In this document: one piece after another, positions 1 to 8,356 of the stretch | Layout of the letters: every line of letters begins with the position of its first letter | Numbering within the stretch: the stretch's first letter is position 1 | The notes under the pieces: model-generated | Told to the model about the DNA's origin: nothing | Database searches by the model: none | The model's input: the letters and a program-made list of their open reading frames with translations, nothing else | Assembly (NCBI RefSeq): GCF_001953885.1 | Contig: NZ_MQUS01000011.1 | Coordinates: forward strand, 62,001 to 126,000 | DNA length: 64,000 nucleotides | Source: Streptomyces sp. IMTB 2501 | GTDB taxonomy: Bacteria; Actinomycetota; Actinomycetes; Streptomycetales; Streptomycetaceae | Reading direction: 5' to 3' | Translations under genes and position numbers: made by a program

Positions 1-866
1 GAGGCGCCGTAGGAGTACCAGACGTGTCCGCCGACGATCAGCATCGTCGCCGCGGACAGGTTCACGCCGTTGTGGCGGGCGAAGTACAGCCGCATCCGGT
101 TCGGGTCCTCGGTGTTGAGGGCCGTCCACATGCGCTGGAAGTACGACAGCGGGCGGGGCCGGAAGTGGTCGCGCACCGCGGTGATCTCGTACAGCCGCTG
201 CCACTCGGCCAGATCCTGATAGCCGCCCTGGACGACCTCGACGCCGGCCTTCTCGGCCTTCTTGATGTTGCGGCGCCACAGCTGGTTGAAGTTCTTGTGG
301 ACCTCGTCCAGGGAACGGTTCGCCAGCGGCACCTGGAAGACATAGCGCGGCTGCACGTCGCCGAAGCCGGCCCCGCCGTCCTCGCCCTGCTGCCAGCCCA
401 TACGGCGCAGCTTGTCCGCCACCTCGAAGGCGCGCGGCTCGATGAAGTCGGCCTCCATGTCGCGCAGGCGCTTGACGTCCTGGTCCTGGATGCCCTTCTT
501 GATGGTCTCCGCGTTCCAGCGCCGGATGATCACCGGCGGGCCCATCTTCACGGAGAAGGCGCCCTGCTGCTTCAGGTGCGCCAGCATCGGCTGGATCCAG
601 TCGTCCAGATTCGGCGCGAACCAGTTGATGACCGGGCCTTCGGGGAGATAGGCGAGGTAACGCTTGATCTTGGGCAGCTGGCGGTAGAGGACCAGGCCCG
701 CACCGACCATCTCGCCGGTGCGCTCGTCGAACCAGCCGAGGTTCTCCGAGCGCCACTCCGCCTTCACATCGGCCCAGGCCGGGACCTGCATGTGGCTCGC
801 CGCCGGCAGGCTCTGGATGTAGGCCAGATGCTGCTCGCGGCTGATGGTCCTCAGGGTCAGGCTCAT
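1..866 (-). CDS. FemX-like peptidyltransferase (partial, left edge)
   Basis: The gene starts with ATG at 866 behind an AGGAG eight bases upstream and runs leftward off the window, leaving 288 visible codons of a family usually near 370 residues. The N-terminus begins MSLTLRTISREQHLAYIQ, and the visible part contains a GNAT-like FemABX core with GLVLYRQLPKIKRYLAYLPEGP and FNQLWRRNIKKAEKAGVEV. FemX/FemAB enzymes use aminoacyl-tRNA to add the first interpeptide-bridge residue to lipid II at the inner face of the membrane; in Streptomyces this would be the single glycine attached to LL-diaminopimelate. The family call is firm, the exact residue added is inferred. The C-terminus is not visible. 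Confidence 0.88.
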   Translation of the reverse strand, partial: MSLTLRTISREQHLAYIQSLPAASHMQVPAWADVKAEWRSENLGWFDERTGEMVGAGLVLYRQLPKIKRYLAYLPEGPVINWFAPNLDDWIQPMLAHLKQQGAFSVKMGPPVIIRRWNAETIKKGIQDQDVKRLRDMEADFIEPRAFEVADKLRRMGWQQGEDGGAGFGDVQPRYVFQVPLANRSLDEVHKNFNQLWRRNIKKAEKAGVEVVQGGYQDLAEWQRLYEITAVRDHFRPRPLSYFQRMWTALNTEDPNRMRLYFARHNGVNLSAATMLIVGGHVWYSYGA

Positions 867-1043
867 GTCGGGGCGCTCCTCGGGCTGGTGTGTCCCCATG
901 GGTACAGGGGCTCCGGCTCTCGCGCCGAAGCCTACTGCGCCGTGCGAGCGCCCCGACTGGGCGTACGGGCCTTATTCCCGGTCTCATGGGCGACCGGGAC
1001 GGTCTATGGGTTCGAAATGGCGTCTGACGACACCGTCCGATGC

Positions 1044-1361
1044 TCAGCGGCTGATGACTCCGCCGAACAGTCCGCCGTGTGCCATGCCGATCAGGAAACC
1101 GACCCCTGCGGCGCCGAGACCCAGGATCAGACCGAAGCGTTGTCGCGTGGTCACGGAGATCCACTGACCGTAGATGCCGACGAGAAGTCCCGCCAGGCCT
1201 GTCCACGAGGTCAGCAGGTGGAGGCTGTGGAAGAAGGACGTGATGAAGGACAGCACGCCCAGGACGAACGTGGCCGCCATCAGGCTGTCCTGAAGCGGAT
1301 GGGGCTTGCCGTCCGTGGCGAAGAGGGAACCGGCGGTGTTGGGATGCAATGCCTGTGCCAT
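1044..1361 (-). CDS. Small membrane protein, unknown function
   Basis: A 105-residue protein starting with ATG at 1361 (MAQALHPNTAGSLFATDGKP) behind a GGAGG at good distance. An in-frame upstream ATG at 1433 has no such ribosome site. After a short polar N-terminus there are about three hydrophobic segments (AATFVLGVLSFITSFFHSLHL, SWTGLAGLLVGIYG and FGLILGLGAAGVGFLIGMAH). I recognise no named family. The gene lies between femX-like and the divergently transcribed rpsF operon, the position of a conserved hypothetical gene in Streptomyces. The coding call rests on start quality, codon bias and hydrophobic pattern. Confidence 0.72.
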   Translation of the reverse strand: MAQALHPNTAGSLFATDGKPHPLQDSLMAATFVLGVLSFITSFFHSLHLLTSWTGLAGLLVGIYGQWISVTTRQRFGLILGLGAAGVGFLIGMAHGGLFGGVISR

Positions 1362-1633
1362 GGGCACCTCCTGCGGAAGGCGGCGCATCGTAGCGCCGCG
1401 CACACCCGTCGTGTACAGATTGGCGGCCTTCACGGCCGGATTTCAACCGGAAGCGGGTGTGCGGGTAGTCTGTACCGTCTGCACCGGTGTCTGCCCAAGC
1501 CTTCCCAGGTAACGCTGCGGGAACCCTCAGGGACCCCCGATTGTCAGTGGTGGCCGATACCGTTGCGCACGCATCACAACCCTCCTGCCACGGAACGACC
1601 GTGGCCGCTGAGTCCAAAGGAGGTGGGTTCCAC
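1362..1633 (+). promoter_or_regulatory. rpsF operon leader / divergent promoter region
   Basis: A 272-base gap separates the divergent genes. Near rpsF there is a 6-bp hairpin (CCACGG 1588-1593 with CCGTGG 1599-1604), and a CCTCC at 1581-1585 that could pair with the GGAGG of the rpsF ribosome site (about 1620-1624). Bacterial rpsF leaders often bind the S6:S18 complex for autoregulation, so this could be such an element, but the pairing is my inference and the known consensus was not verified. No strong -35/-10 pair stands out. Confidence 0.3.
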
Positions 1634-1924
1634 ATGCGTCACTACGAGGTGATGGTCATCCTCGACCCCGATCTGGAGGAGCGCGCTGTCGCCCCCCTGA
1701 TCGAGAACTTCCTCTCCGTCGTCCGTGAGGGCAGCGGCAAGGTGGAGAAGGTCGACACCTGGGGCCGTCGTCGTCTCGCGTACGAGATCAAGAAGAAGCC
1801 CGAGGGCATCTACTCGGTCATCGACCTGCAGGCCGAGCCTGCGGTCGTCAAGGAGCTCGACCGCCAGATGAACCTGAACGAGTCGGTCCTCCGGACCAAG
1901 GTCCTCCGCCCCGAGACCCACTGA
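1634..1924 (+). CDS. rpsF: 30S ribosomal protein S6
   Basis: A 96-residue protein with the typical S6 start MRHYEVMVILDPDLEERAV and the motif WGRRRLAYEIKKKPEGIYSVIDLQ. Start chosen at ATG 1634 because a near-perfect AAAGGAGG precedes it; a longer open frame from 1487 has no support. S6 binds 16S rRNA in the small subunit platform as a heterodimer with S18, whose gene rpsR lies two genes downstream. It is the first gene of rpsF-ssb-rpsR-rplI, all in the same direction with short gaps. Confidence 0.98.
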   Translation: MRHYEVMVILDPDLEERAVAPLIENFLSVVREGSGKVEKVDTWGRRRLAYEIKKKPEGIYSVIDLQAEPAVVKELDRQMNLNESVLRTKVLRPETH

Positions 1925-2000
1925 GCTTTCCGCTCAGCTGATCTCGGGATTCGAGTAGCAGCAAGCAGCCAGAGCAGCAAACCCGCCGAGAGGTTCCCCC

Positions 2001-2579
2001 ATGGCAGGCGAGACCGTCATCACGGTCATCGGCAATCTTGTCGACGACCCCGAGCTGCGCTTCACCCCGTCCGGTGCGGCGGTCGCGAAGTTCCGCGTCG
2101 CGTCCACTCCCCGCACCTTCGACCGCCAGACGAACGAGTGGAAGGACGGCGAGAGCCTCTTTCTGACCTGCTCGGTCTGGCGTCAGGCGGCGGAGAACGT
2201 CGCCGAGTCGCTCCAGCGAGGCATGCGCGTCATCGTGCAGGGCCGGTTGAAGCAGCGGTCCTACGAGGACCGTGAGGGCGTCAAGCGCACGGTCTACGAG
2301 CTGGACGTCGAGGAAGTCGGCCCCAGCCTGCGCAACGCCACGGCGAAGGTCACCAAGACCGCCGGTGGCGCTCGCGGTGGCCAGGGTGGTTACGGCGGCG
2401 GTGGCGGTCAGGGTGGCGGCGGCTGGGGCGGAGGCCCCGGTGGCGGCCAGCAGGGCGGCGGCGCTCCGGCCGACGACCCGTGGGCGACCGGCGCTCCCGC
2501 CGGTGGCAACCAGGGTGGCGGCGGCTGGGGCGGAGGCTCCGGCGGCGGTGGCGGCTACTCGGACGAGCCCCCCTTCTAG
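2001..2579 (+). CDS. ssb: Single-stranded DNA-binding protein
   Basis: A 192-residue SSB. The N-terminal OB fold (MAGETVITVIGNLVDDPEL through about residue 115) is followed by a long glycine/glutamine-rich disordered linker with repeated GGG/GGQ/GGW units. The acidic tip ends DEPPF, the actinobacterial form of the DDDIPF tail that recruits replication and repair proteins. Its place between rpsF and rpsR and close to dnaB marks it as the essential replicative SSB rather than the sporulation paralogue. It acts in the cytoplasm at replication forks and repair sites. Confidence 0.97.
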   Translation: MAGETVITVIGNLVDDPELRFTPSGAAVAKFRVASTPRTFDRQTNEWKDGESLFLTCSVWRQAAENVAESLQRGMRVIVQGRLKQRSYEDREGVKRTVYELDVEEVGPSLRNATAKVTKTAGGARGGQGGYGGGGGQGGGGWGGGPGGGQQGGGAPADDPWATGAPAGGNQGGGGWGGGSGGGGGYSDEPPF

Positions 2580-2636
2580 GTCCTCGGACCAAGGGCGGGT
2601 CGTACCCCAACTTCTTGATCACACAGGAGAAACACC

Positions 2637-2873
2637 ATGGCGAAGCCGCCTGTGCGCAAGCCGAAGAAGAAGGTCTGCGCTTTCTGCAAGGACAAGGTCA
2701 CGTACGTGGACTACAAGGACACGAACATGCTGCGGAAGTTCATTTCCGACCGCGGCAAGATCCGTGCCCGCCGCGTGACCGGCAACTGCACGCAGCACCA
2801 GCGTGACGTCGCCACGGCCGTCAAGAACAGCCGTGAGATGGCGCTGCTGCCCTACACGTCCACCGCGCGCTAA
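2637..2873 (+). CDS. rpsR: 30S ribosomal protein S18
   Basis: A 78-residue protein, MAKPPVRKPKKKVCAFCKDK then DYKDTNMLRKFISDRGKI and GNCTQHQRDVATAVKNSR. The CxxC near residues 14-17 plus the later GNC cysteine indicate the zinc-binding (C+) form of S18; many actinomycetes also carry a zinc-free paralogue elsewhere. ATG 2637 is preceded by CAGGAGAAACACC. It partners S6, encoded at the head of the operon, in the 30S subunit. Confidence 0.97.
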   Translation: MAKPPVRKPKKKVCAFCKDKVTYVDYKDTNMLRKFISDRGKIRARRVTGNCTQHQRDVATAVKNSREMALLPYTSTAR

Positions 2874-2891
2874 GGGAAGGGTGACCGACTC

Positions 2892-3338
2892 ATGAAGATC
2901 ATCCTCACCCACGAGGTCACCGGCCTCGGTGCCGCGGGCGACGTCGTCGACGTCAAGGACGGTTACGCTCGCAACTACCTGATCCCGCGGAAGTTCGCTA
3001 TCCGCTGGACCAAGGGTGGCGAGAAGGACGTCGAGCAGATCCGTCGCGCTCGCAAGATCCACGAGATCCAGACCATCGAGCAGGCCAACCAGGTCAAGGC
3101 CCAGCTCGAGGGCGTGAAGGTCCGTCTGGCCGTCCGCTCCGGCGACGCCGGCCGTCTCTTCGGTTCCGTCACCCCGGCCGACATCGCGTCCGCGATCAAG
3201 GCTTCCGGTGGCCCCGAGGTCGACAAGCGTCGCATCGAGCTGTCCGCCCCGATCAAGACCCTGGGCGCCCACGAGACGTCCGTGCGTCTGCACCCCGAGG
3301 TTGCCGCCAAGGTCAACATCGAGGTCGTCGCGGCGTAA
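2892..3338 (+). CDS. rplI: 50S ribosomal protein L9
   Basis: A 148-residue protein with the L9 N-terminal domain MKIILTHEVTGLGAAGDVV and DGYARNYLIPRKFA, a long central helix, and a C-terminal RNA-binding domain with GRLFGSVTPADIASAI. It is last in the operon, 18 bases after rpsR, and is followed by a strong hairpin terminator. L9 binds 23S rRNA near the base of the L1 stalk and restrains forward mRNA slippage. Confidence 0.97.
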   Translation: MKIILTHEVTGLGAAGDVVDVKDGYARNYLIPRKFAIRWTKGGEKDVEQIRRARKIHEIQTIEQANQVKAQLEGVKVRLAVRSGDAGRLFGSVTPADIASAIKASGGPEVDKRRIELSAPIKTLGAHETSVRLHPEVAAKVNIEVVAA

Positions 3339-3364
3339 CGCTGCGCTCGGCTTGAGCAGCTGAG

Positions 3365-3395
3365 AGAGGGGCCGCCCCGTGTGGGCGGCCCCTCT
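3365..3395 (+). terminator. rpsF-rplI operon terminator
   Basis: A perfect 13-bp stem, AGAGGGGCCGCCC at 3365-3377 pairing with GGGCGGCCCCTCT at 3383-3395 around a 5-base loop, lies 27 bases after the rplI stop. It is followed by TCGCG rather than a U-tract, as is usual in Streptomyces. The next gene is convergent, so it may also stop transcription from that side. Confidence 0.85.
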
Positions 3396-3436
3396 TCGCG
3401 TTCGGTGTCGGGGTTCGCTGTACGAAGGCGCGGCAT

Positions 3437-3450
3437 GTTTCACGTGAAAC
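3437..3450. promoter_or_regulatory. parS site (perfect core)
   Basis: GTTTCACGTGAAAC, the 14-bp palindromic ParB-binding core of Streptomyces and many other bacteria, flanked by T on the left. It lies between the rplI terminator and the end of the MATE gene, outside coding sequence. Known role of the family: ParB loading for origin segregation at sporulation. Confidence 0.9.
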
Positions 3451-3477
3451 CGGGCGGATGTGACTCCGTCGAACGGT

Positions 3478-4815
3478 TCAGCGGGTCGCACCCGTCACGA
3501 TCCACCTGCCCGACCGGGTGCGCAGCCACAGCGTCAGCATGCGGACGGTCATCATCAGCGTCATGGCCGCCCACAGCGCGGTGAGACCGCCGCCGAGCGT
3601 GGGGACCAGCAGGGCGACGGGAGCGAACACCGCCAGCGTCACGACCATCGCCCCGGCCAGGTACGGCCCGTCGCCGGCACCCATCAGGACTCCGTCCAGC
3701 ACGAAGACGATCCCGCAGACGGGTTGCGAGAGCGCCACCAACAGCAGGGCGGGGAGAGCCGCGCCCTTGACCACGGAGTCACTGGTGAACAGCGGCAGGA
3801 AGAGCGGCCGGGCGGCCACCACGAGCAGACCGAGGACCACACCGGTCGCGATGCCCCACTGGACCATGCGACGGCAGGCCTCACGCGCTCCAAGGGGGTC
3901 GTTCGCTCCGAGATAGCGGCCGATGATGGCCTGTCCCGCGATGGCTATCGCGTCGAGAGCGAAGGAGAGCAAGCTCCACAGGGACAGGATGATCTGGTGA
4001 GCGGCGATATCGGCGTCGCCCAGACGTGCTGCGACCGCCGTGGCGATCATCAGGATCGCCCGCAGCGACAGCGTACGGACCAGGAGTGGAACGCCTGCCT
4101 GAGCCGAGGCCCGGATCCCGGCGGAGTCCGGACGGGGGGAAGCCCCGTGCCGACGGGCCCCGCGTACGACCACGGTCAGATAGACGGCCGCCATGCCGCA
4201 CTGGGCGATGACCGTGCCCCAGGCAGAACCGGCGATGCCGAGCCCGGCACCATAGACGAGTCCCGCATTGAGTACGCCGTTGGCGACAAAGCCTGCGACG
4301 GCAACGTAGAGCGGGGTTCTGGTGTCCTGCAACCCGCGGAGCACTCCCGTGGCGGCGAGGACGATCAGCATGGCCGGGATCCCCAGCGCGGAGATGCGCA
4401 AATACGTCGTGGCGTAGGGGGCCGCGGTCGTCGAGGCGCCGAAGAGGTCCACGATGCCGGGCGCCAGGGGAAGGGCGACGACGATCACGCCGATGCCGAG
4501 CAGCAGTGCCAGCCAGATACCGTCCATGCCCTGGCGAATGGCCGCCTGCAGATGACCGGCGCCGACCTGTCGGGCCACAGCGGCGGTGGTGGCGTAGGCG
4601 AGGAAGACGAAGACGCTCACCGCGGTGGTGAGGAGGGCGGAAGCGATGCCGAGGCCGGCGAGCTGAGCGGTCCCGAGGTGGCCGACGATGGCACTGTCGG
4701 CCATGACGAAGAGAGGCTCGGCGACGAGGGCGCCGAAGGCCGGGACGGCCAGCGCGACGATCTCTCTGTCGTGCCGCCGGCGGGCGGCCGTGGGTATCGC
4801 GGGAGCCTGGGTCAT
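3478..4815 (-). CDS. MATE-family multidrug/cation exporter (DinF-like)
   Basis: A 445-residue polytopic membrane protein with about 12 hydrophobic segments, beginning MTQAPAIPTAARRRHDREIV and carrying MATE features such as PLFVMADSAIVGHLG and QDTRTPLYVAVAGFVANGVLN. MATE proteins export drugs or organic cations using Na+ or H+ gradients. Start placed at ATG 4815; an in-frame ATG at 4857 would add 14 unconserved-looking residues, and neither has a strong ribosome site. It is convergent with the rpsF operon and divergent from dnaB. The substrate is unknown. Confidence 0.9.
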   Translation of the reverse strand: MTQAPAIPTAARRRHDREIVALAVPAFGALVAEPLFVMADSAIVGHLGTAQLAGLGIASALLTTAVSVFVFLAYATTAAVARQVGAGHLQAAIRQGMDGIWLALLLGIGVIVVALPLAPGIVDLFGASTTAAPYATTYLRISALGIPAMLIVLAATGVLRGLQDTRTPLYVAVAGFVANGVLNAGLVYGAGLGIAGSAWGTVIAQCGMAAVYLTVVVRGARRHGASPRPDSAGIRASAQAGVPLLVRTLSLRAILMIATAVAARLGDADIAAHQIILSLWSLLSFALDAIAIAGQAIIGRYLGANDPLGAREACRRMVQWGIATGVVLGLLVVAARPLFLPLFTSDSVVKGAALPALLLVALSQPVCGIVFVLDGVLMGAGDGPYLAGAMVVTLAVFAPVALLVPTLGGGLTALWAAMTLMMTVRMLTLWLRTRSGRWIVTGATR

Positions 4816-5297
4816 GAGCGCTAATCTAATCGTCCACAGGTAAGTGATGCAACTCATTATTGACCCTTACTTTTCCTCTCGGGTCGTGTCCCTTCGCGCA
4901 CCGTTCGAAGCGATCTTGGTCCGACTGGGAAAGTTTTTCTTCTGCACAGCCGGTGGACGGTAAAGGTGCAGGTCATGGAGGCTTGCTGAGTAGGAGGGAG
5001 GGCTTGTTCACAGCACTGTCCACCGGGTCGTGCACAGGTTTCGGCGAGTTCTCCACAGCATCCGGGCCGTCGTCCACATGGCCTGTGGATAACCAGATTG
5101 GCTGACGGTGCCGAGGGGCCTACCGTTGTCCGGCGCCCCCTCCTTCCCTCGGCCTGAGAAGCGCCCTTTCCCTGGCCCTGGAACCGTCATAAATCCGGCG
5201 CGCCGGAACCGGAGTTGGGCCTCTCAGTTGTCAGTGTCGTGCCGTACAAAAGAGGACACGGCGAGGGTCCGCTGCGCGGACGGGAGGAGGTGTCTCG
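4816..5297. promoter_or_regulatory. MATE-dnaB intergenic region with a DnaA box
   Basis: 482 bases without a convincing gene. A canonical DnaA box, TGTGGATAA, is at 5084-5092 on the minus strand. Weaker TCCACA-containing relatives lie at 5050-5057 and 5071-5078, and another at about 4829-4836. The region must also hold the dnaB promoter. Short open frames here lack ribosome sites and codon bias. DnaA boxes before the helicase gene could couple dnaB expression to initiator level, or simply titrate DnaA; both are inferences. Confidence 0.5.
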
Positions 5298-6776
5298 GTG
5301 AGCATTTCCGAGCCCTTGGACGATCCGTGGGCCGACGCCGGACCCAGCGATCGTCTGCCGGCCTCCCGTCGGCGCGGTGACAGCGGCCGGGGTCGTGACG
5401 AACAGCACGACCGGGGCAGGGAGAACACCTCCTGGGACGAAGGAGGTTCCTCCTTCGAGCGGGTGCCGCCGCAGGACCTGGATGCCGAGCAGTCGGTGCT
5501 GGGCGGCATGCTCCTGTCCAAGGACGCCATCGCCGACGTCGTCGAGATCCTCAAGGGCCACGACTTCTACAAGCCCGCGCACGAGACGATCTACCAGGCG
5601 ATCCTGGATGTCTACGCCAAGGGCGAGCCGGCCGACCCGATCACCATCGCCGCCGAACTCACCAAGCGCGGCGAGATCAACAAGGTCGGCGGGGCCGCCT
5701 ACCTGCACAGCCTCGTCCAGACCGTGCCGACGGCGGCCAACGCCGAGTACTACGCGGAGATCGTCCATGAGCGGGCGGTGCTGCGCCGCCTGGTCGAAGC
5801 CGGTACGCGCATCACGCAGATGGGATACGCAGCCGACGGCGACGTCGACGAGATCGTCAACAGCGCTCAGGCCGAGATCTACGCCGTCACCGAGCAGCGC
5901 ACCAGCGAGGACTATCTGCCGCTCGGCGACATCATGGAAGGCGCCCTCGACGAGATCGAGGCGATCGGCTCGCGCAGCGGCGAGATGACCGGTGTGCCGA
6001 CCGGCTTCACCGACTTCGACTCACTGACGAACGGTCTGCACCCGGGCCAGATGATTGTCATCGCCGCCCGACCCGCCATGGGTAAGTCGACGCTCGCACT
6101 GGACTTCGCGCGGGCTGCCTCGATCAAGAACAATCTTCCCAGCGTCATCTTCTCGCTGGAAATGGGCCGCAACGAGATCGCGATGCGTCTGCTGTCCGCC
6201 GAGGCCCGGGTCGCCCTGCACCACATGCGGTCCGGCACGATGACCGATGAGGACTGGACTCGGCTCGCCCGCCGGATGCCGGACGTCTCGGCCGCACCGC
6301 TCTACATCGACGACTCCCCCAACCTGTCGATGATGGAGATCCGCGCCAAGTGCCGGCGCCTGAAGCAGCGCAACGACCTGAAGCTGGTCGTCATCGACTA
6401 CCTCCAGCTGATGCAGTCCGGTGGCTCCAAGCGCGCCGAGAGCCGCCAGCAGGAGGTCTCGGACATGTCCCGTAACCTCAAGCTGCTCGCCAAGGAGCTG
6501 GAGATCCCGGTCATCGCGCTCTCCCAGCTCAACCGTGGCCCCGAGCAACGCACCGACAAGAAGCCCATGGTCTCCGACCTGCGTGAGTCGGGCTCCATCG
6601 AGCAGGACGCCGACATGGTCATCCTGCTGCACCGCGAGGACGCGTACGAGAAGGAGTCCCCGCGCGCGGGCGAGGCCGACCTGATCGTGGCCAAGCACCG
6701 AAACGGTCCCACCGCCACGATCACGGTCGCCTTCCAGGGCCACTACTCCCGTTTCGTGGACATGGCCCAGACCTGA
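5298..6776 (+). CDS. dnaB: Replicative DNA helicase DnaB
   Basis: A 492-residue protein started by GTG 5298 behind GGGAGGAGG. The N-terminal DnaB domain (about residues 55-155, PPQDLDAEQSVLGGMLLSKD) interacts with primase. The RecA-like domain has Walker A ARPAMGKST near residue 260, Walker B LKLVVIDYLQLM, and the arginine-rich C-terminal helicase block. The hexameric ring unwinds the replication fork. No intein is present: Walker A and the flanking motifs read straight through, unlike some actinobacterial dnaB genes. It is monocistronic in layout. Confidence 0.98.
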   Translation: MSISEPLDDPWADAGPSDRLPASRRRGDSGRGRDEQHDRGRENTSWDEGGSSFERVPPQDLDAEQSVLGGMLLSKDAIADVVEILKGHDFYKPAHETIYQAILDVYAKGEPADPITIAAELTKRGEINKVGGAAYLHSLVQTVPTAANAEYYAEIVHERAVLRRLVEAGTRITQMGYAADGDVDEIVNSAQAEIYAVTEQRTSEDYLPLGDIMEGALDEIEAIGSRSGEMTGVPTGFTDFDSLTNGLHPGQMIVIAARPAMGKSTLALDFARAASIKNNLPSVIFSLEMGRNEIAMRLLSAEARVALHHMRSGTMTDEDWTRLARRMPDVSAAPLYIDDSPNLSMMEIRAKCRRLKQRNDLKLVVIDYLQLMQSGGSKRAESRQQEVSDMSRNLKLLAKELEIPVIALSQLNRGPEQRTDKKPMVSDLRESGSIEQDADMVILLHREDAYEKESPRAGEADLIVAKHRNGPTATITVAFQGHYSRFVDMAQT

Positions 6777-6876
6777 TCGGCCCGTCTGCAGGATCTCGAT
6801 GGGGTCGGCTCTCCCAGACGGACGGCGTCCGTGAAATGAACTCGACGGCTGCAGCCCGACCCGATGGACTGGGGCC

Positions 6877-8262
6877 ATGACGACACCTCAGGACGAGCTG
6901 CTCCCCACGACCCGACGAACCCTGCTGCACCGGATCGCCGTCGCACAGGCCGAAGGGCGGGCGCCGTCGCTGGTCGCGGCCGTTGTACGGGGTGGGCGGG
7001 CCGTGTGGCACGGGGCGCGGACCTCGGTGGACGGGCACGGCCCGGACGAGACGGTGCAGTACCGGATCGGGTCCATCACCAAGACCTTCACTGCCGTTCT
7101 GGTGATGCGGCTGCGTGACGAGGGCTTGCTCGACCTCGGTGATCCACTGGAGAAGCATCTGCCGGGCACCGGCGCCGGCGAAGCGACGATCGCCGAACTG
7201 CTCGCGCACACCGCGGGATTGGCGGCCGAGTCGCCTGCGCCCTGGTGGGAGCGGACCCCTGGCACCCTCCGCCCCGAGCTGAGCGATGTACTCGGTGAGC
7301 AGCCCCTCCTGCACCCCGTCGGCCGCCGGCATCACTACTCCAACCCCGGCTACACGGTGCTCGGCGCGCTGGTGGAGGAACTGCGAGGCGCCCCCTGGGA
7401 AGAGGTGCTGCGCAGCGAGATCCTCGAGCCGCTCGGCCTGCGCCGTACGAGCACGCAACCGCAGTCCCCGCATGCCGGCGGATGGGCCGTGCACCCGTGG
7501 GCGGACGCGATGCTGCCGGAGCCGCTGGAGGACCTGGGCAGGATGGCGCCGGCCGGTCAGCTGTGGTCGACCACGGGGGATCTGGCGCGGTTCGCGGCGT
7601 TCCTGGCCGTGGGGGACGATCGGGTACTCACTGCGGAGTCGGTGCGGGAGATGCGTACACCGGCGGCGCCGGCAGAAGCGGCGGACGTGCTGGACGGGGT
7701 CACTTACGGCCTCGGTCTGCAGATCCAGCGCCGCGACGACCGGCTTCTCGTCGGGCACTCCGGTTCACTGCCGGGTTTCCTGGCGAACCTCACCCTCAGC
7801 GTGGAGGACGACGTGGCGGCGGTGGTGCTTGCCAACTGCACCAGCGGACCGCTGCTGGGGGCCGTGGGCGCTGATCTCGTGCGGATCGTCGCAGAGTCGG
7901 AGCCACGGATCCCGGAGCCCTGGCGGCCGCTACGCGAGGTCGATCCGGGGGTCCTGGAGCTGGCGGGGCAGTGGTACTGGGGGACCCATGCCTTCGGTCT
8001 GCGGATGTGCGCGGACGGCCTTCTCGCGCTCGGCCCGCTGACCGGCAGTGGCCGGCGTGCCCGCTTGCGCTCGAACGGTGACGGCACCTGGACCGGTCTG
8101 GAGGGCTACTTCGCCGGGGAACTGCTGCGGCCCGTACGACGCCCGGACGGGGCTGTGAGCCACCTCGACCTCGGCTCGTTCGTGTTCACGCGGCAGCCGT
8201 ACGACCCTGAGGCCGCGGTCCCCGGTGGAGTGGACCCGGAGGGGTGGCGGGGCATCCTCTAA
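6877..8262 (+). CDS. Serine hydrolase, class C beta-lactamase family
   Basis: A 461-residue protein with the beta-lactamase/DD-peptidase core: S66-I-T-K69 (SxxK nucleophile and base), Y154-S-N156 (YxN), and H294-S-G296 in the place of KTG. No signal peptide is visible, so a cytoplasmic esterase/peptidase role is more likely than periplasmic drug resistance. A C-terminal lipocalin-like extension (about residues 350-461, LELAGQWYWGTHAFGLRMC) is typical of the EstB/LACTB-like branch. ATG 6877 follows closely on a GGGGCC stretch. It converges on the GNAT gene across a parS-centred palindrome. Confidence 0.85.
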   Translation: MTTPQDELLPTTRRTLLHRIAVAQAEGRAPSLVAAVVRGGRAVWHGARTSVDGHGPDETVQYRIGSITKTFTAVLVMRLRDEGLLDLGDPLEKHLPGTGAGEATIAELLAHTAGLAAESPAPWWERTPGTLRPELSDVLGEQPLLHPVGRRHHYSNPGYTVLGALVEELRGAPWEEVLRSEILEPLGLRRTSTQPQSPHAGGWAVHPWADAMLPEPLEDLGRMAPAGQLWSTTGDLARFAAFLAVGDDRVLTAESVREMRTPAAPAEAADVLDGVTYGLGLQIQRRDDRLLVGHSGSLPGFLANLTLSVEDDVAAVVLANCTSGPLLGAVGADLVRIVAESEPRIPEPWRPLREVDPGVLELAGQWYWGTHAFGLRMCADGLLALGPLTGSGRRARLRSNGDGTWTGLEGYFAGELLRPVRRPDGAVSHLDLGSFVFTRQPYDPEAAVPGGVDPEGWRGIL

Positions 8263-8301
8263 ACCTCGGGCCGATAAGCCCCGGGCCGACGGGGACGTGC
8301 C

Positions 8302-8335
8302 ACGGGGGTGTGTTTCACGTGAAACACACCCCCGT
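8302..8335. terminator. 34-bp perfect palindrome with parS at its centre
   Basis: Bases 8302-8335 form a perfect 34-bp palindrome. The central 16 bases (8311-8326) are TGTTTCACGTGAAACA, an exact parS, extended on both sides by matching CACCCCC/GGGGGTG arms. It sits between two convergent genes, 39 bases after one stop and 21 bases from the other. A transcript from either side could form a 17-bp stem, so the element may serve as both a ParB site and a bidirectional terminator. The parS identity is solid; the terminator role is inference. Confidence 0.75.
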
Positions 8336-8356
8336 CGCGTTGCCGTTCCGCGATCC

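Noticed and set aside
24..1652. 542-codon plus-strand gene at the left edge
   Set aside because: It is antisense to the FemX-like gene and then runs into rpsF; no domain.
5298..6776. Possible DnaB intein
   Set aside because: Length (492 residues) and unbroken motifs show no inserted intein.
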